Positions 1 through 8,233 of a stretch of 35,638 nucleotides of DNA are shown in pieces (the first letter of the stretch is position 1; every line of letters begins with the position of its first letter). Location of the stretch: assembly GCF_017497985.1 (NCBI RefSeq), contig NZ_JAGDFV010000030.1, positions 1 through 35,638 on the forward strand. Direction: 5' to 3'. Both the position numbers and the translations under genes were made by a program. The stretch is from Meiothermus sp. CFH 77666. Its GTDB lineage: Bacteria; Deinococcota; Deinococci; Deinococcales; Thermaceae. The notes beneath the pieces were generated by a model that had not been told where the DNA came from, did not search any database, and saw only the letters and a list, made by a program, of their open reading frames with translations.

Positions 1-61
1 GGGCCAGGTGATATCCAAGCTGGGGTGGTATCAGCTCAACCAATCGTTTATGCTCTTCCAT
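1..61 (-). CDS. Partial unidentified gene, N-terminal 20 residues
   Basis: An ATG at 61-59 on the minus strand opens a frame that runs off the left edge; it reads MEEHKRLVELIPPQLGYHLA. A strong ribosome binding site (AGGAGGTG) lies a few bases upstream, which supports a real start. Too little is present to assign a family. Its position beside a transposase remnant leaves open whether it belongs to a mobile element. Confidence 0.5.
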   Translation of the reverse strand, partial: MEEHKRLVELIPPQLGYHLA

Positions 62-180
62 GGGCCACCTCCTGGCGGGGGCTGGCCCTTATTCTTAGCC
101 TTTCTCAAAGTTTTGTCGTGTACTAAGGGACGTTCTTAAACATCTCGGGTTGGTTGGGCGGATATGCTCATTAGAAGTTT

Positions 181-693
181 CCGGTATTTAATCACTTAGA
201 TAGCACCGGGTTTCGCCCCACCCAGGCCAGCGCCTACTTTCAGACCCGGCGGGGTAGACCCTTTCGGAGCTGGGTGAAGGGGAGCTATGCAGTGGGGACA
301 CGCAGTCAGCTGATCCTGGGAGTACTCTCGGGTAGAGGCCCCAGTGGGGACAGCTCCCATCTCTCCACGCTCAAACGAAGGGTGAGCCCTTACGGGAAAC
401 GGGGGAACTGGGTCATCCTGGCGGACGGTGGGTTTGATGGACGGGGGGTAGGGCCCCGTGACCTGATTCCGCCGGTTCGGCGCAGAGGGGCTTTGAAGGC
501 CACTGAGCGCAAGGCGCGAGCCGAGTTGGTATCTCAGGCCAGGCTCGACGGTCTGTTCGGGCAACGCTGGAAGAGTGAGACGGTGATATCGGTGCTCAAA
601 CGCAAGTTCGGCGAGGGGGTGCGTTCTCGCAAACCCCGCCTGCAGATGCGGGAGTGCCGGGTCAAGGCGTTGGTCTACAACGCCTACCGTTAG
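181..693 (+). pseudogene. DDE transposase remnant, IS4/IS5-like, N-terminus missing
   Basis: The frame is open from just after a stop at 172-174 to the TAG at 691-693. It holds all three DDE regions: LDSTGF near the start (first Asp), ILADGGFDG in the middle (second Asp), and KSETVISVLKRKFGEG near the end (Glu). The RRG/QR and YNAYR tail also fit IS4/IS5-type transposases. There is no start codon or N-terminal domain, so about 100 residues are missing and the gene is dead. A GTG at 274 opens a shorter frame but falls after the first catalytic Asp. Family-level assignment is inference. Confidence 0.8.
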
Positions 694-744
694 TCGGCTT
701 GCTACATCGAGGGAACTTTGCAACAGAGCAATTTGCAAACCTAA

Positions 745-785
745 AGTTTGGGCTATTGACCATAGACCATCGGCCATCCGCCTTT
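745..785. repeat. Short dispersed intergenic repeat (CCATAGACCAT type)
   Basis: Loosely repeated 7-10 nt units (ACCATAGACCA, ATCGGCCATCCG) precede the exported-protein gene. The same kind of string occurs at about 15400-15457 upstream of the GGDEF-like gene's stop. The two share an 11-nt identical core. Function unknown. Confidence 0.4.
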
Positions 786-839
786 CTTTACCACTTCTAC
801 ACAATGCCCTGGCACACTACAATCGCTAAAGGAGGGTAC

Positions 840-1385
840 ATGAAGAGATTGCTGAGCCTGCTGGCTACCCTGGCTTTGGGTCTGGCGCTGGCCCAGGGAG
901 GGCCGCCCAACATCACCCCGGAGATGCGGCAGCGGTTTGAGGCCTACCGTCCGGTCTTTGACCTGGTGGCCACGGTGGGCCTGATGGACGAGCTCGAGAA
1001 ACAGCGGGGGCTGGCCTTCACCAAGGCGCAGGCCCAGAAGCTCTTGCCCATTCTGCGCGACCTGCAAAACCGGGCCGACCTGAAGCCCGCCGACGCCAGC
1101 AAAATCCTCTCCAACATCGAGGACAACATCCTGACCCCGGCCCAGCTCAAGTGGATGGATCAGACCATCCTCAAGCAAAGGGAGGAAGCCCGCCAGCGCC
1201 GCGAGCAGGCCAGCGGGCAGAACCCCCAGGCGGGGCAGGGCAATTTCCAGGGGCCACCGGGGGGCGGAAACCGGGGCGGGCTCTTCCAGGCCATCGCCCA
1301 GGGCAAGCCCTACAACCCCTTCAAGGAGCAGCCGCGCGCCGCCGATAACCTCAAAAACGTGATTGCCTTGCTTGCGAAGAAGTAG
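840..1385 (+). CDS. Small exported protein of unknown function
   Basis: The protein has 181 residues. The ATG at 840 is chosen because AGGAGG lies about 7 nt upstream and the product then opens with a signal peptide (MKRLLSLLATLALGLALAQG). The mature part is charged and probably helical: residues of about 25-125 include LTPAQLKWMDQ, recalling LTxxQ motifs of Spy/CpxP-like periplasmic proteins, but the match is weak. Residues of about 130-160 are rich in Gly, Pro and Gln (low complexity). The YceI-like gene starts 8 nt downstream on the same strand, so the two probably form an operon acting in the cell envelope. A longer frame starting at 654 lacks a ribosome binding site and overlaps the transposase remnant. 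Confidence 0.75.
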   Translation: MKRLLSLLATLALGLALAQGGPPNITPEMRQRFEAYRPVFDLVATVGLMDELEKQRGLAFTKAQAQKLLPILRDLQNRADLKPADASKILSNIEDNILTPAQLKWMDQTILKQREEARQRREQASGQNPQAGQGNFQGPPGGGNRGGLFQAIAQGKPYNPFKEQPRAADNLKNVIALLAKK

Positions 1386-1393
1386 GTGAGGGT

Positions 1394-1981
1394 ATGGCCA
1401 GACTGCTTTTTGTGCTGCTCTTCTTAGGGGCTGCCCTGGCGCAAAGCCGCCTCGAGCTGATTCCCGCCCAGAGCGAGGCCCGCTACCGGGTGCGAGAGCA
1501 GCTTGCTGGTATCAACTTTCCCACCGATGCGGTGGGCGTCAGTAAGCAGGTGCAGGGCAGCGTGCGCCTCGACCGGAGCGGGCGGGCTTTGGAGGGGTCG
1601 CGCTTTGCAGTAGACCTTTCGGCCCTTACCAGCGACGAAGCCCGCCGCGACAACTACCTTCGCCGCAACACCCTGAACACCGCGCAGTTTCCCCTGGCCG
1701 AGTTTGTGCCCAAAGAGGTACGCGGCCTGAGTTTTCCACTGCCTCAAAGTGGCAAGGTACCGGTGCAGATTGTGGGCGACCTGAAAATTCGGGACGTTGT
1801 TCGCAGTGTCACCTGGGAAGGCGAGGTGGAGTTCCGCGGCGACACTGCCCTTCTACAGGCCCAGACCCGCTTCACCTTCCGCGATTTTGGCCTGGTGCAG
1901 CCCAGGGTGTTGGCGGTACTCAGCGTGGACGAGAACATCCGCCTCGAGGTGAGCTTCACTTTGCGGGTGCTGGAGCGCTAG
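1394..1981 (+). CDS. YceI-family exported protein
   Basis: This 195-residue product has a signal peptide (hydrophobic residues 3-16, cleavage near ALAQ) followed by a YceI-like lipocalin fold. The family signature lies around residues 76-100: VDLSALTSDEARRDNYLRR, followed by FPLAEF. YceI proteins are periplasmic or secreted and some bind polyisoprenoids; the ligand here cannot be told. It starts 8 nt after the previous exported protein and is probably cotranscribed. Its last 26 nt overlap the 3' end of the convergent LOG-family gene. Confidence 0.85.
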   Translation: MARLLFVLLFLGAALAQSRLELIPAQSEARYRVREQLAGINFPTDAVGVSKQVQGSVRLDRSGRALEGSRFAVDLSALTSDEARRDNYLRRNTLNTAQFPLAEFVPKEVRGLSFPLPQSGKVPVQIVGDLKIRDVVRSVTWEGEVEFRGDTALLQAQTRFTFRDFGLVQPRVLAVLSVDENIRLEVSFTLRVLER

Positions 1982-2504
1982 ACAGATTGCTCAGAAACGC
2001 TTCTAAACGTGCTTGAGAGTCAATCGGGGTGAGCATCTGCAGGGTTTCGGGGGTGACCTCGAGGCCCGCCCGAATAACCCCCAGCCACCCCACATGCACC
2101 CCCAGCGGCTTCTGGGGCTTGCCGTGCATCTGGGCAATGTGGTTCAGGTTCCAGGCCGCCAGGATCTCGGCCAGGGTGCCCACCCCGCCCGGCAGGGCCA
2201 GGCAGGCCACGCTCACGTCAATGAGCCGCTCGATGCGGGTGAGCAGCGACGAAGACGGTAGCTCCAGATCCACGTGCACATTGGGCCCATCGCGGTGGGG
2301 AAACAGGACGGGCGCGGTGATGCCCACCACCAGCCCACCGGCCTCCTTGGCCCCTTGCGAAACGGCCTCCATCGCCCCGTTGTACCCGCCCGTAGCAACG
2401 CCAAACCCAGCCTCGGCAATGGCCCGCCCCCAGGCGTGGGCCTCGGCATAAGCCGGGGTGCCAGGCTGCACCCTGGACGAACCAAACACAGTTACGAGTC
2501 GCAT
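1956..2504 (-). CDS. LOG-family / TIGR00725-like Rossmann protein
   Basis: The protein has 182 residues. An N-terminal Rossmann strand (VTVFGSS) is followed by GGYNGAMEAVSQGAKEAGG and then ALPGGVGTLAEI, the PGGxGTxxE motif of the LOG (lysine-decarboxylase-like) family. Some members are cytokinin-riboside monophosphate phosphoribohydrolases; others bind nucleotides with unknown roles. The exact substrate is not predictable here. The gene begins 2 nt after the end of the DUF402 gene and is probably cotranscribed with it. It converges on the YceI gene with a 26-nt overlap. Confidence 0.85.
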   Translation of the reverse strand: MRLVTVFGSSRVQPGTPAYAEAHAWGRAIAEAGFGVATGGYNGAMEAVSQGAKEAGGLVVGITAPVLFPHRDGPNVHVDLELPSSSLLTRIERLIDVSVACLALPGGVGTLAEILAAWNLNHIAQMHGKPQKPLGVHVGWLGVIRAGLEVTPETLQMLTPIDSQARLEAFLSNLSSAPAPAK

Positions 2505-2506
2505 AT

Positions 2507-3022
2507 CTACAGGGGGCTAGACGATACGTTCCAGTTCCATTGAAGCTCAATGCCCTGGGCTTGCAGGGCACGTTCCAGATTGTTTTCGTGCTGCCCCAGG
2601 CGGTTGATCAGGTCGTGCAGGGTTCGGGTGGCCAGGAAGGCTTCTTCCAGGCCAATCAGGCCCGCACCTAGCGCCTCGAACAGTTCGTGGGTGTCCATCA
2701 GGGTCAGGGTTCCGTTATGAGCAATGCCCAGATCCAGATACAGGTCCTTGACCTTCAGAACATGCCCTTCCCGCTCGACCTGCACGATGTCTATGTAGAA
2801 CTCGAGGGGGTAGTCGTCCTGGTGGGTGGTGTACTGGCAAATTTGCAGATGCTGTTCGGGCAGAATATGGGCCTTCCAATAGCGGAAAGTAGGGTGCCCG
2901 ACAAATGCTCGCTCGACATACACCCCGTGGCGGTGTTCGTGGTACAGCGCCACCGGAAAGGTGCCTGCCTTGACCGTGTGGGTTTTGGCAACCAGGTTGT
3001 GGGTATGCACTTTGAGGTGCAT
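2507..3022 (-). CDS. DUF402 (FomD-like) family protein
   Basis: This 171-residue protein carries the DUF402 core: a barrel with acidic and His residues, then VKDLYLDLGIAHNG and a D-x-HELFEALGAGLIG helix. DUF402 members include nucleotide phosphatases and RNA-associated fusion domains, often metal dependent. The start is the ATG at 3022, which lies 5 nt behind a good -10 box (TACAAT), so a leaderless transcript is likely. It is followed directly by the LOG-family gene. Confidence 0.8.
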   Translation of the reverse strand: MHLKVHTHNLVAKTHTVKAGTFPVALYHEHRHGVYVERAFVGHPTFRYWKAHILPEQHLQICQYTTHQDDYPLEFYIDIVQVEREGHVLKVKDLYLDLGIAHNGTLTLMDTHELFEALGAGLIGLEEAFLATRTLHDLINRLGQHENNLERALQAQGIELQWNWNVSSSPL

Positions 3023-3027
3023 ACGGC

Positions 3028-3056
3028 ATTGTATGGCAGGATGAGGTGGACAAATA
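3028..3056 (-). promoter_or_regulatory. Probable leaderless promoter of the DUF402 gene
   Basis: On the minus strand TACAAT occupies 3033-3028, only 5 nt before the ATG. A weak -35 (TATTTG, 3056-3051) lies 17 nt further upstream. No Shine-Dalgarno sequence fits between, which is the leaderless arrangement common in Deinococcota. Confidence 0.55.
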
Positions 3057-3223
3057 CCCCGAAGCCCACGTTCCTCGTTGCAAAACGAATCTAGACCGTT
3101 CCTCTCAACTGCCCCCCTGGTGGCAGAAGTGTGAGTGTAAAGTTGGTTCTGTCACCCATGCTGCCTGCACCTCATCGCCCGGCAAACTGCCAGAGAGACC
3201 CCCGCAAAGTACGTCCAGATAGC

Positions 3224-4183
3224 CTACTTCACGTAGGTCAGCCAGGCCTCGTATTTGGGGTTTTTGCCCTGTACCACGTCCATGTAGGCGGCCCGGAGCT
3301 TCATGGTGTGCTCGCCGGCCTTGCCGGTGCCAATGGCCCGGTGGTCGAGGTAGGAGATGGGTGTGACCTCGGCAGCGGTGCCAACCATGAACATCTCGTC
3401 GGCCATGTAGAGCTGGTCGCGGGTGGCCCGCACCTCGCGCACCTCGTAGCCCAGGTCGCGGGCAATGGTGATGACCGAGTCACGCGTGATGCCCATCAGG
3501 TTGACCGAGTGTTCGATCACGTAGAGGGTACCCCCCCGCAGGAAGAAAATGTTCTCGCCCGAACCCTCGGCCACGAAGCCTTCCTTGTCGAGGAGCAGGG
3601 CTTCGTCGGCCCCGGCCTGCTGGGCCTCTACACGGGCCAGGGCGCTGTTGACGTAGTTGCCCCCCACCTTGGCCTTGCCGGGCATTACGTTGGCGGGGAA
3701 GCGGGCCCAGGAGGAGGTGATGAGCCGGGCCCCTTTGCGCACGGCCTCATCGCCCAGGTAGGTGCCCCACTCCCAGGCGGCAATCATCACCTCGGCGGGG
3801 TTGTTGGGCAGGGGGTTCACACCCAGGGTGTTGGCACCCATCCAGGCCAGCGGGCGGATGTAGCAGCTTTTGTAGCCGTTGGCCCGGATGACCTCCACAA
3901 TGGCCTGGTTAATCTGCTCGGGGGTGTAGGGCATCTCGAACATCATCACCTTGGCGCTGTGGAAGAGGCGCTCGGTGTGTTCGTGCAGGCGGAAGATAGC
4001 GGGGCCTTTGGGGGTCTCGTAGGCCCGGATACCTTCGAAGATGCTGGTGCCGTAGTGCAGGGCGTGGGTCAGCACCGAGACCTTAGCCTCTTCCTGGGGC
4101 ACCAGTTGCCCGTTGAACCAGATCAGGCCTGCCTTCATTTTGCTGTCGCCGCCAACGCTTTTGGGTTTGGTTTCGGTTGACAT
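3224..4183 (-). CDS. ilvE: Branched-chain amino acid aminotransferase
   Basis: This 319-residue fold-type IV PLP enzyme catalyses the last step of Leu, Ile and Val synthesis: 2-oxo acid plus glutamate to amino acid plus 2-oxoglutarate, in the cytoplasm. Visible landmarks are HALHYGTSIFEGIRAY (residues about 40-55), the PLP-binding Lys in KAKVGGNYVNS (about 170), and EGFVAEGSGENIFF (about 200-215). TAAEVTPI near the end binds the cofactor phosphate. About 15 residues precede the usual start; a GGAGG site 5 nt before the ATG at 4183 supports this start. The gene stands alone. Confidence 0.95.
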   Translation of the reverse strand: MSTETKPKSVGGDSKMKAGLIWFNGQLVPQEEAKVSVLTHALHYGTSIFEGIRAYETPKGPAIFRLHEHTERLFHSAKVMMFEMPYTPEQINQAIVEVIRANGYKSCYIRPLAWMGANTLGVNPLPNNPAEVMIAAWEWGTYLGDEAVRKGARLITSSWARFPANVMPGKAKVGGNYVNSALARVEAQQAGADEALLLDKEGFVAEGSGENIFFLRGGTLYVIEHSVNLMGITRDSVITIARDLGYEVREVRATRDQLYMADEMFMVGTAAEVTPISYLDHRAIGTGKAGEHTMKLRAAYMDVVQGKNPKYEAWLTYVK

Positions 4184-4275
4184 AAGTCCTCCAGGGGGGG
4201 TCTACTGCGGATGGGCTGTATACGCTTGGCATAAGCCCCTGACGCTTTGGCAGGAAAGGGCCGCCAGTGCTTCAA

Positions 4276-5076
4276 TCATACCTCTTTGAGCAAAGAGGCC
4301 AGTGTTTCGGGCAGCAGGTGTCGGTAGGCCCGAACGTCTTTCTCGCCGGTGCGAAGCTGGAGGTAGCGCCTGGCGGTGTCTTGCAGGATGGGCATCAGTT
4401 CGGGCTGCTGGATGACCTGGGGCAGAAGCTCTCGGAGCTGGGCCTCGAGCTTCTGCTGGGCCAGGTAGCGGGCGGCCTCGAGGGGGTTACCCTCGAGGCG
4501 GGTCTTGAGCGGAAAGCGCGAGAGTCGCCCTGCCTCGCGCTGTACGGCGGTGTCGCTCAGGAGCTTCTGACAGGGTTTGCAGGGACGCTCAGGGCTGGGG
4601 GCGCCGCAGATGGGGCAGGGCGGGTGGGGGTTCTCTTTCTGCTTCTGCAAGACCGCCCTTCCGGCCCGGAGGATTATGCCCTGAAGCTGATCTGGAGCGT
4701 GTCTGGCAAGCTCCTGCAAACGTGCTTCTTCGCCCGGGCTGAGCCGCGGGGGGGCTGGTGGTGGGCTTTTGGGCCTGGTTTTTGGGGCCGCCCCAACCAC
4801 AAACCGCAACTCCTGCACCACCCCTGGAAGCCGTTCCTGGTAGCGCCGGAGAAACTCCTCGCGCAGGTAGGTCAGTTGGTGCGCTACCACCGAGTCGGTC
4901 ACCCGCACAAACAACACCCCGTCCTCCAGGAGCTCCGCCTCGGTAAGTTCGCTCAGGGCAGGCCCGGCAATCTCGGGCCAAAGCACCAATGCCCGGCCTC
5001 GCTGAATTCCTGCATTGAGTCCTTTTTGTCGCAAAATTTTGGCGACAATTTCGGCAGACTGTTTGGCCTTGGACAT
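4276..5076 (-). CDS. DciA-like (DUF721) protein with C-terminal zinc ribbon
   Basis: This 266-residue protein has a DUF721 N-terminus (residues about 1-100: helix with KILRQKG, then a KH-like core with LWPEIAG and LFVRVTDSVVAHQL). DUF721/DciA proteins load or regulate the replicative helicase DnaB in many bacteria that lack DnaC. After a Pro-rich linker (about 100-115) comes a Cys cluster, CPICGAPSPERPCKPC (Cx2C-x8-Cx2C, about 153-168), and a helical tail, making the protein longer than usual. The start at 5076 overlaps the TGA of the preceding frame by one base, so translation is probably coupled. DciA activity itself is inferred from the family. Confidence 0.75.
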   Translation of the reverse strand: MSKAKQSAEIVAKILRQKGLNAGIQRGRALVLWPEIAGPALSELTEAELLEDGVLFVRVTDSVVAHQLTYLREEFLRRYQERLPGVVQELRFVVGAAPKTRPKSPPPAPPRLSPGEEARLQELARHAPDQLQGIILRAGRAVLQKQKENPHPPCPICGAPSPERPCKPCQKLLSDTAVQREAGRLSRFPLKTRLEGNPLEAARYLAQQKLEAQLRELLPQVIQQPELMPILQDTARRYLQLRTGEKDVRAYRHLLPETLASLLKEV

Positions 5077-5357
5077 CACTTCAGGTTAAGCAACAAAGCC
5101 CAAACCAGCCAGAGCAAGAACACACTCGAGGCCAGGAACACCGGTAGCCCCAGCAGCGAAAAAGCATATTCATCCGAATCAATGAAGTCTCTGTTGGGTT
5201 GGAGACGATCACCTGGGATTGCCGGGCGAGTTGCTTGAGATAGGGGAAAAACTGAACCAGGGTACTCAGAGCGTACCAGGCCAGCATCACCGCAGTAGCT
5301 GCCAAGGCTAGGAATAATGGCGGCAATATCGAGGAGGTCAAATATTAGGCGATTCAT
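5076..5357 (-). pseudogene. Small two-helix membrane protein gene with apparent frameshift
   Basis: Two frames each hold half of a plausible membrane protein. Frame A (from a TTG at 5341) gives a hydrophobic helix, LPPLFLALAATAVMLAWYA, and then FPYLKQLARQSQVIVSNP. Frame B, open from the ATG at 5357, gives the second helix, LLGLPVFLASSVFLLWLV, and ends at the TGA overlapping dciA. One extra base in the CCC run near 5195-5200 would join SNP to NRDFIDSDEYAFSLLG. The gene is therefore a recent pseudogene, a programmed frameshift or an assembly error. The true start (TTG 5341 or ATG 5357) is uncertain. Confidence 0.6.
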
Positions 5358-5368
5358 GGGTTTTTTCT

Positions 5369-5399
5369 ATTATAGAGCCCCCATGCTTTGGCCTTTCAA
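5369..5399 (-). promoter_or_regulatory. Promoter upstream of the membrane protein-dciA pair
   Basis: A perfect TATAAT box lies at 5374-5369 on the minus strand, 11 nt before the ATG at 5357. TTGAAA lies 19 nt further upstream (5399-5394). The short leader has no clear ribosome binding site. Confidence 0.5.
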
Positions 5400-5605
5400 T
5401 ATCTTGTTTTCTATGTACTACACCTGCAACTTGACTGGGTACTAAGTGCGCCCGCGATAGAAATATCATGCTGCTCAACGAAAGTGCGAATTCTGGGGTT
5501 TGCAGCGGCGCGGCCTCGTGAATCACCCTTTCCCTACCCATTACGTTTCTATCGTGGAAATACTTACCCGGACTCGAGGCTGAAGAAGGGTTCTCGGGGT
5601 ATGGT

Positions 5606-6352
5606 GTGAGCGTGGACTTAAGTGCTGCGGGGTGGGCTGTGGCCCTGTTGGCGGCGTGGCTGGTAGGCGCTTCCAAGACCGGGCTGTCGGGGGCCGTGAC
5701 CATAGCGGTGGTCTTGTTTGCCAGTATTATTCCGGCCCGTGAGGCCACGGGCGCTTTGTTGCCAGTGCTCATTTGCGCCGATTTCATTGCGGTCAGCATG
5801 CTCCGCAAGAACGTACGCTGGCAGGAGCTTCTACGAATTTTCCCCTGGACTGCGGTGGGGGTTGGCCTGGGTACGGTGATGCTCTACTTCAGCAACGACG
5901 CACAGGTGCAGCGGGTGATTGGCGCGATTATCGTGGGCATGACCACGTATCAGCTCTACCGCAAGGCCCGGCGTCTGAACGACGTGACCATCTCGGCACA
6001 TCCGGCTTTCGCCCCCAGCATGGGGGTAGCTGCTGGTTTTACTACCATGGTGGCCAACGCGGCAGGGCCCTTTGTGCTGATCTACATGCTGGCCATGCGG
6101 ATGGGGAAGCTTGAGGTGGTGGGCAGCATCGCCTGGTACTTCCTGGTGGTCAACCTGTTCAAGGTGCCCTTTGCGGTGGGGCTGGGCCTTATCACCTGGG
6201 AATCGCTCTTTTTCAACCTGTGCCTGGTGCCCGCCGTGGGGCTGGGAGCCTGGGCAGGCCGACGCCTCCTGGACCACCTCCAGCAGGACACCTTCGAGTG
6301 GATGGCCCTCACGCTGGCTTTGCTGGGCGGGCTTCGTTTGCTGCTGGCCTGA
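5606..6352 (+). CDS. TauE/SafE-family membrane permease
   Basis: This 248-residue protein has about eight hydrophobic segments. The N-terminal GASKTGLSGA is the hallmark of the TauE/SafE (sulfite exporter, former DUF81) family, and its second-half counterpart is seen at AGFTTMVANAAGPF (about residues 140-155). Members are linked to export of sulfite or other sulfur-containing organic anions; the substrate here is unknown. The GTG at 5606 is used because no better start lies at the first helix; the upstream site (GAAGGG) is weak. The 250 bp before it contain no convincing gene. Confidence 0.85.
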   Translation: MSVDLSAAGWAVALLAAWLVGASKTGLSGAVTIAVVLFASIIPAREATGALLPVLICADFIAVSMLRKNVRWQELLRIFPWTAVGVGLGTVMLYFSNDAQVQRVIGAIIVGMTTYQLYRKARRLNDVTISAHPAFAPSMGVAAGFTTMVANAAGPFVLIYMLAMRMGKLEVVGSIAWYFLVVNLFKVPFAVGLGLITWESLFFNLCLVPAVGLGAWAGRRLLDHLQQDTFEWMALTLALLGGLRLLLA

Positions 6353-6418
6353 GGGTGCTTTTCGATGCAGGCCAGACATCTGGGCCAAGCGGAACCCGGC
6401 TTATAAGTGTGCTTTCAG

Positions 6419-6436
6419 CCTTCAGCTTTGGGCTTT
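6419..6436 (+). repeat. 18-nt dispersed repeat, copy 1
   Basis: CCTTCAGCTTTGGGCTTT occurs here and, on the opposite strand, at 21692-21709, both in spacers between genes. Related GGCTTT/AAGGCC strings appear at 8190-8230 and 20535-20560. Function unknown. Confidence 0.45.
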
Positions 6437-6468
6437 CGGCCAAATATCTGGTAATACCAGCTGTAAAT

Positions 6469-6535
6469 GTAGCCAGCTTTCAACGATACCCAGGGTGGAA
6501 GTGGGTGGTAGGAGGTGGGTAGTGGGTCTCCAACA
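6469..6535 (+). repeat. G-rich dispersed intergenic repeat, copy 1
   Basis: About 67 bp beginning TGTAGCCAGCTTTC, followed by GAT, CAGGGTGG and a run of GTGGG/GGAGG units. A diverged copy on the same strand lies at 11604-11670. Both follow the 3' end of a plus-strand gene for a membrane transporter. The G tracts could fold into G-quadruplexes or the pair could be relics of a small element. Confidence 0.5.
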
Positions 6536-6612
6536 TCTGTCCCCTGACCCCTGTTCCCTACCTCACCGCTCCTTAAGTATGCAAAGCGTTCAAGCAAAAA
6601 TGCTATGAGCCT

Positions 6613-6993
6613 TTAACGTTTGCGCTTCTTTTTGGACGGGTTTCTTTGCCCCGACTTCGGCTGGGGTTTGGCTTCGACCAGCGGGGCTCTGGCCCAGGCC
6701 CGCCGCAGCCAGAACAAAGCCCATACCGAAGCCACAAAAAGCCCCAGCGAAACAGCAAAAGCCATGCTGGCCATCCGAAGCCAGGAGGGGTGGAGCCGCT
6801 CCCCGGAGGGCAGGGTGACGAAATCGCTCGAGCCTGCCAACAACCCCGCATGGGGCAGCAGGCGCCCCAGGGTAAAGCCCGCCAGCAGGGCCACAATACC
6901 GGCCAGAATGGCCAGCGAAAGCAGGAAGGCCCAGGCCAGCCCGCGCTGGGCCTCGCGGATGGAGTCGGGGTTCACACCATGTTCCTTTGCCAT
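6613..6993 (-). CDS. Small membrane protein of unknown function
   Basis: This 126-residue protein has two clear transmembrane helices: residues about 17-42 (WAFLLSLAILAGIVALLAGF) and about 72-95 (MAFAVSLGLFVASVWALFWL). A loop of about 30 residues lies between them. The C-terminus is very basic (GQRNPSKKKRKR) and presumably cytoplasmic. It lies 127 bp downstream of recF on the same strand. No family recognised. Confidence 0.7.
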   Translation of the reverse strand: MAKEHGVNPDSIREAQRGLAWAFLLSLAILAGIVALLAGFTLGRLLPHAGLLAGSSDFVTLPSGERLHPSWLRMASMAFAVSLGLFVASVWALFWLRRAWARAPLVEAKPQPKSGQRNPSKKKRKR

Positions 6994-7120
6994 GATTTGG
7001 TTGCCTTCGGTTGATTTTGCTCCATTTGGGGCCCCCGCGGGAAGCGTCTTTCCGGCAGCGGGTACGGGTGTGTTGTCTGTATCGAGCTAGTCCATCATGT
7101 GAAAGCTTCCCGTGGGGTAA

Positions 7121-8188
7121 CTAGCTCCACACCCCCGCCTCAATCTCGATCACGGCCCCCCCACCTGGGGTCTCCAGTCCGGCCAGAATGGCCTGGGGCA
7201 GGCTCTGGGCGTAGGCCAGCAAGGCCCCCCGGCGGCGGGCGTCTAGCTCGGTGTTCCATTCGTCTACCAGCAAGAGCGGGGCCTCTTCGTAGTGAGACCA
7301 GAGCAGGCGGTGTTCGGCCAGGCGCAGAGCCAGGGCAATGCTGCGGCACTCCCCCCGGCTCCCAAACCGGGCAGCCTCGCGGCCCGAGAGCAGAAGGGTC
7401 AGGTCGTCGCGGTGAGGCCCCACACTGGTGGCGCCGCGCTGGAGGTCGTCGGGCAGGTTGTCTTCCAGGGCCTGCAGGAAGCGCTCGGGGTCGGTGGTTT
7501 CGAAGAGCTCCAGGCCCAGCTCTCCCGGCGCCAGCTCGCGGTAGGCTTCGCGGGCCAGGGGGGCCAGCTTGGAGAGCATCCGGCGGCGCAGGCTCAGGAT
7601 TTCGCTGCCATATTTGACCAGCTCCTGGTTCCAGATGCCGATGGAAGCCTGTAACGCGCTGGACTTTCCTTCTTTTTTGGAGGCCGGGCCCAGGCCGGTT
7701 TTCAAAAGGGCGTTGCGCTGCTGCAAAGCCCGGCTGTACTGGCTTAGCATCGCACGGTAGCGGGCCGAGAAGCGCGAGAGCAGTACGTCCAGAAAGCGGC
7801 GGCGTTCTTCGGGAGGCCCCAGCACCAGTTCCAGATCGTCGGGGCCCAGCAGCACCGCACCCGGCAGTTGCGAAAGCTCGCGCAGCGAGGCCGGGGCCTC
7901 GTTGAGCTTGTGTTCGCGGCCCTCGCGGCTGAGCCTTACTTCCAGGCGGCTGTTGCCAAACTGGGTCTCGATCTCGGCGTGTATCCAGGCTTCACTCTCG
8001 CCAAAGGCGATGCGTTCGGTCATGCCGTTGCGCAGCTCGCCGCCCAGCACCAGCTCGATGGCCTCGAGCAGGTTGGTCTTACCCTGGGCGTTGCCCCCCA
8101 CAATGGTGGTGAGGCCCGCCCCCGGCGCAAAAAGCGGGGTGCTCAGGTTTCGAAAGTTTTTTTGCCGCAACCGCAATAGACGCACCAC
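7121..8188 (-). CDS. recF: DNA replication and repair protein RecF
   Basis: This 355-residue SMC-like ATPase promotes RecA loading at gapped DNA with RecO and RecR. Landmarks: N-terminal LRLRQKNFRNL, Walker A GGNAQGKTNLLEAI (about residues 32-45), LLGPDDLELVLGPPEERRRFLD (about 114-135), a signature region QRGATSVGPHRDDL near 275-290, and Walker B LLLVDEWNTELD (about 310-320). Length fits the family. The start is a GTG (8188, or GTG 8185). It is not beside dnaA or dnaN here, unlike in many bacteria. Confidence 0.93.
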   Translation of the reverse strand: MVRLLRLRQKNFRNLSTPLFAPGAGLTTIVGGNAQGKTNLLEAIELVLGGELRNGMTERIAFGESEAWIHAEIETQFGNSRLEVRLSREGREHKLNEAPASLRELSQLPGAVLLGPDDLELVLGPPEERRRFLDVLLSRFSARYRAMLSQYSRALQQRNALLKTGLGPASKKEGKSSALQASIGIWNQELVKYGSEILSLRRRMLSKLAPLAREAYRELAPGELGLELFETTDPERFLQALEDNLPDDLQRGATSVGPHRDDLTLLLSGREAARFGSRGECRSIALALRLAEHRLLWSHYEEAPLLLVDEWNTELDARRRGALLAYAQSLPQAILAGLETPGGGAVIEIEAGVWS

Positions 8189-8233
8189 TCACAAGGCTAA
8201 AGGCAGAAGGCCCAGGGCTCAAGGCCCGGAGGC

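Noticed and set aside
3131-4180. A 349-codon plus-strand frame opposite ilvE
   Set aside because: It is the shadow of a high-GC gene: the product is rich in Gly, His and Val, and no translation signal or family fits.
5388-5609. A 73-codon plus-strand frame before the TauE/SafE gene
   Set aside because: No ribosome binding site, no recognisable domain, and it overlaps the promoter of the divergent gene.
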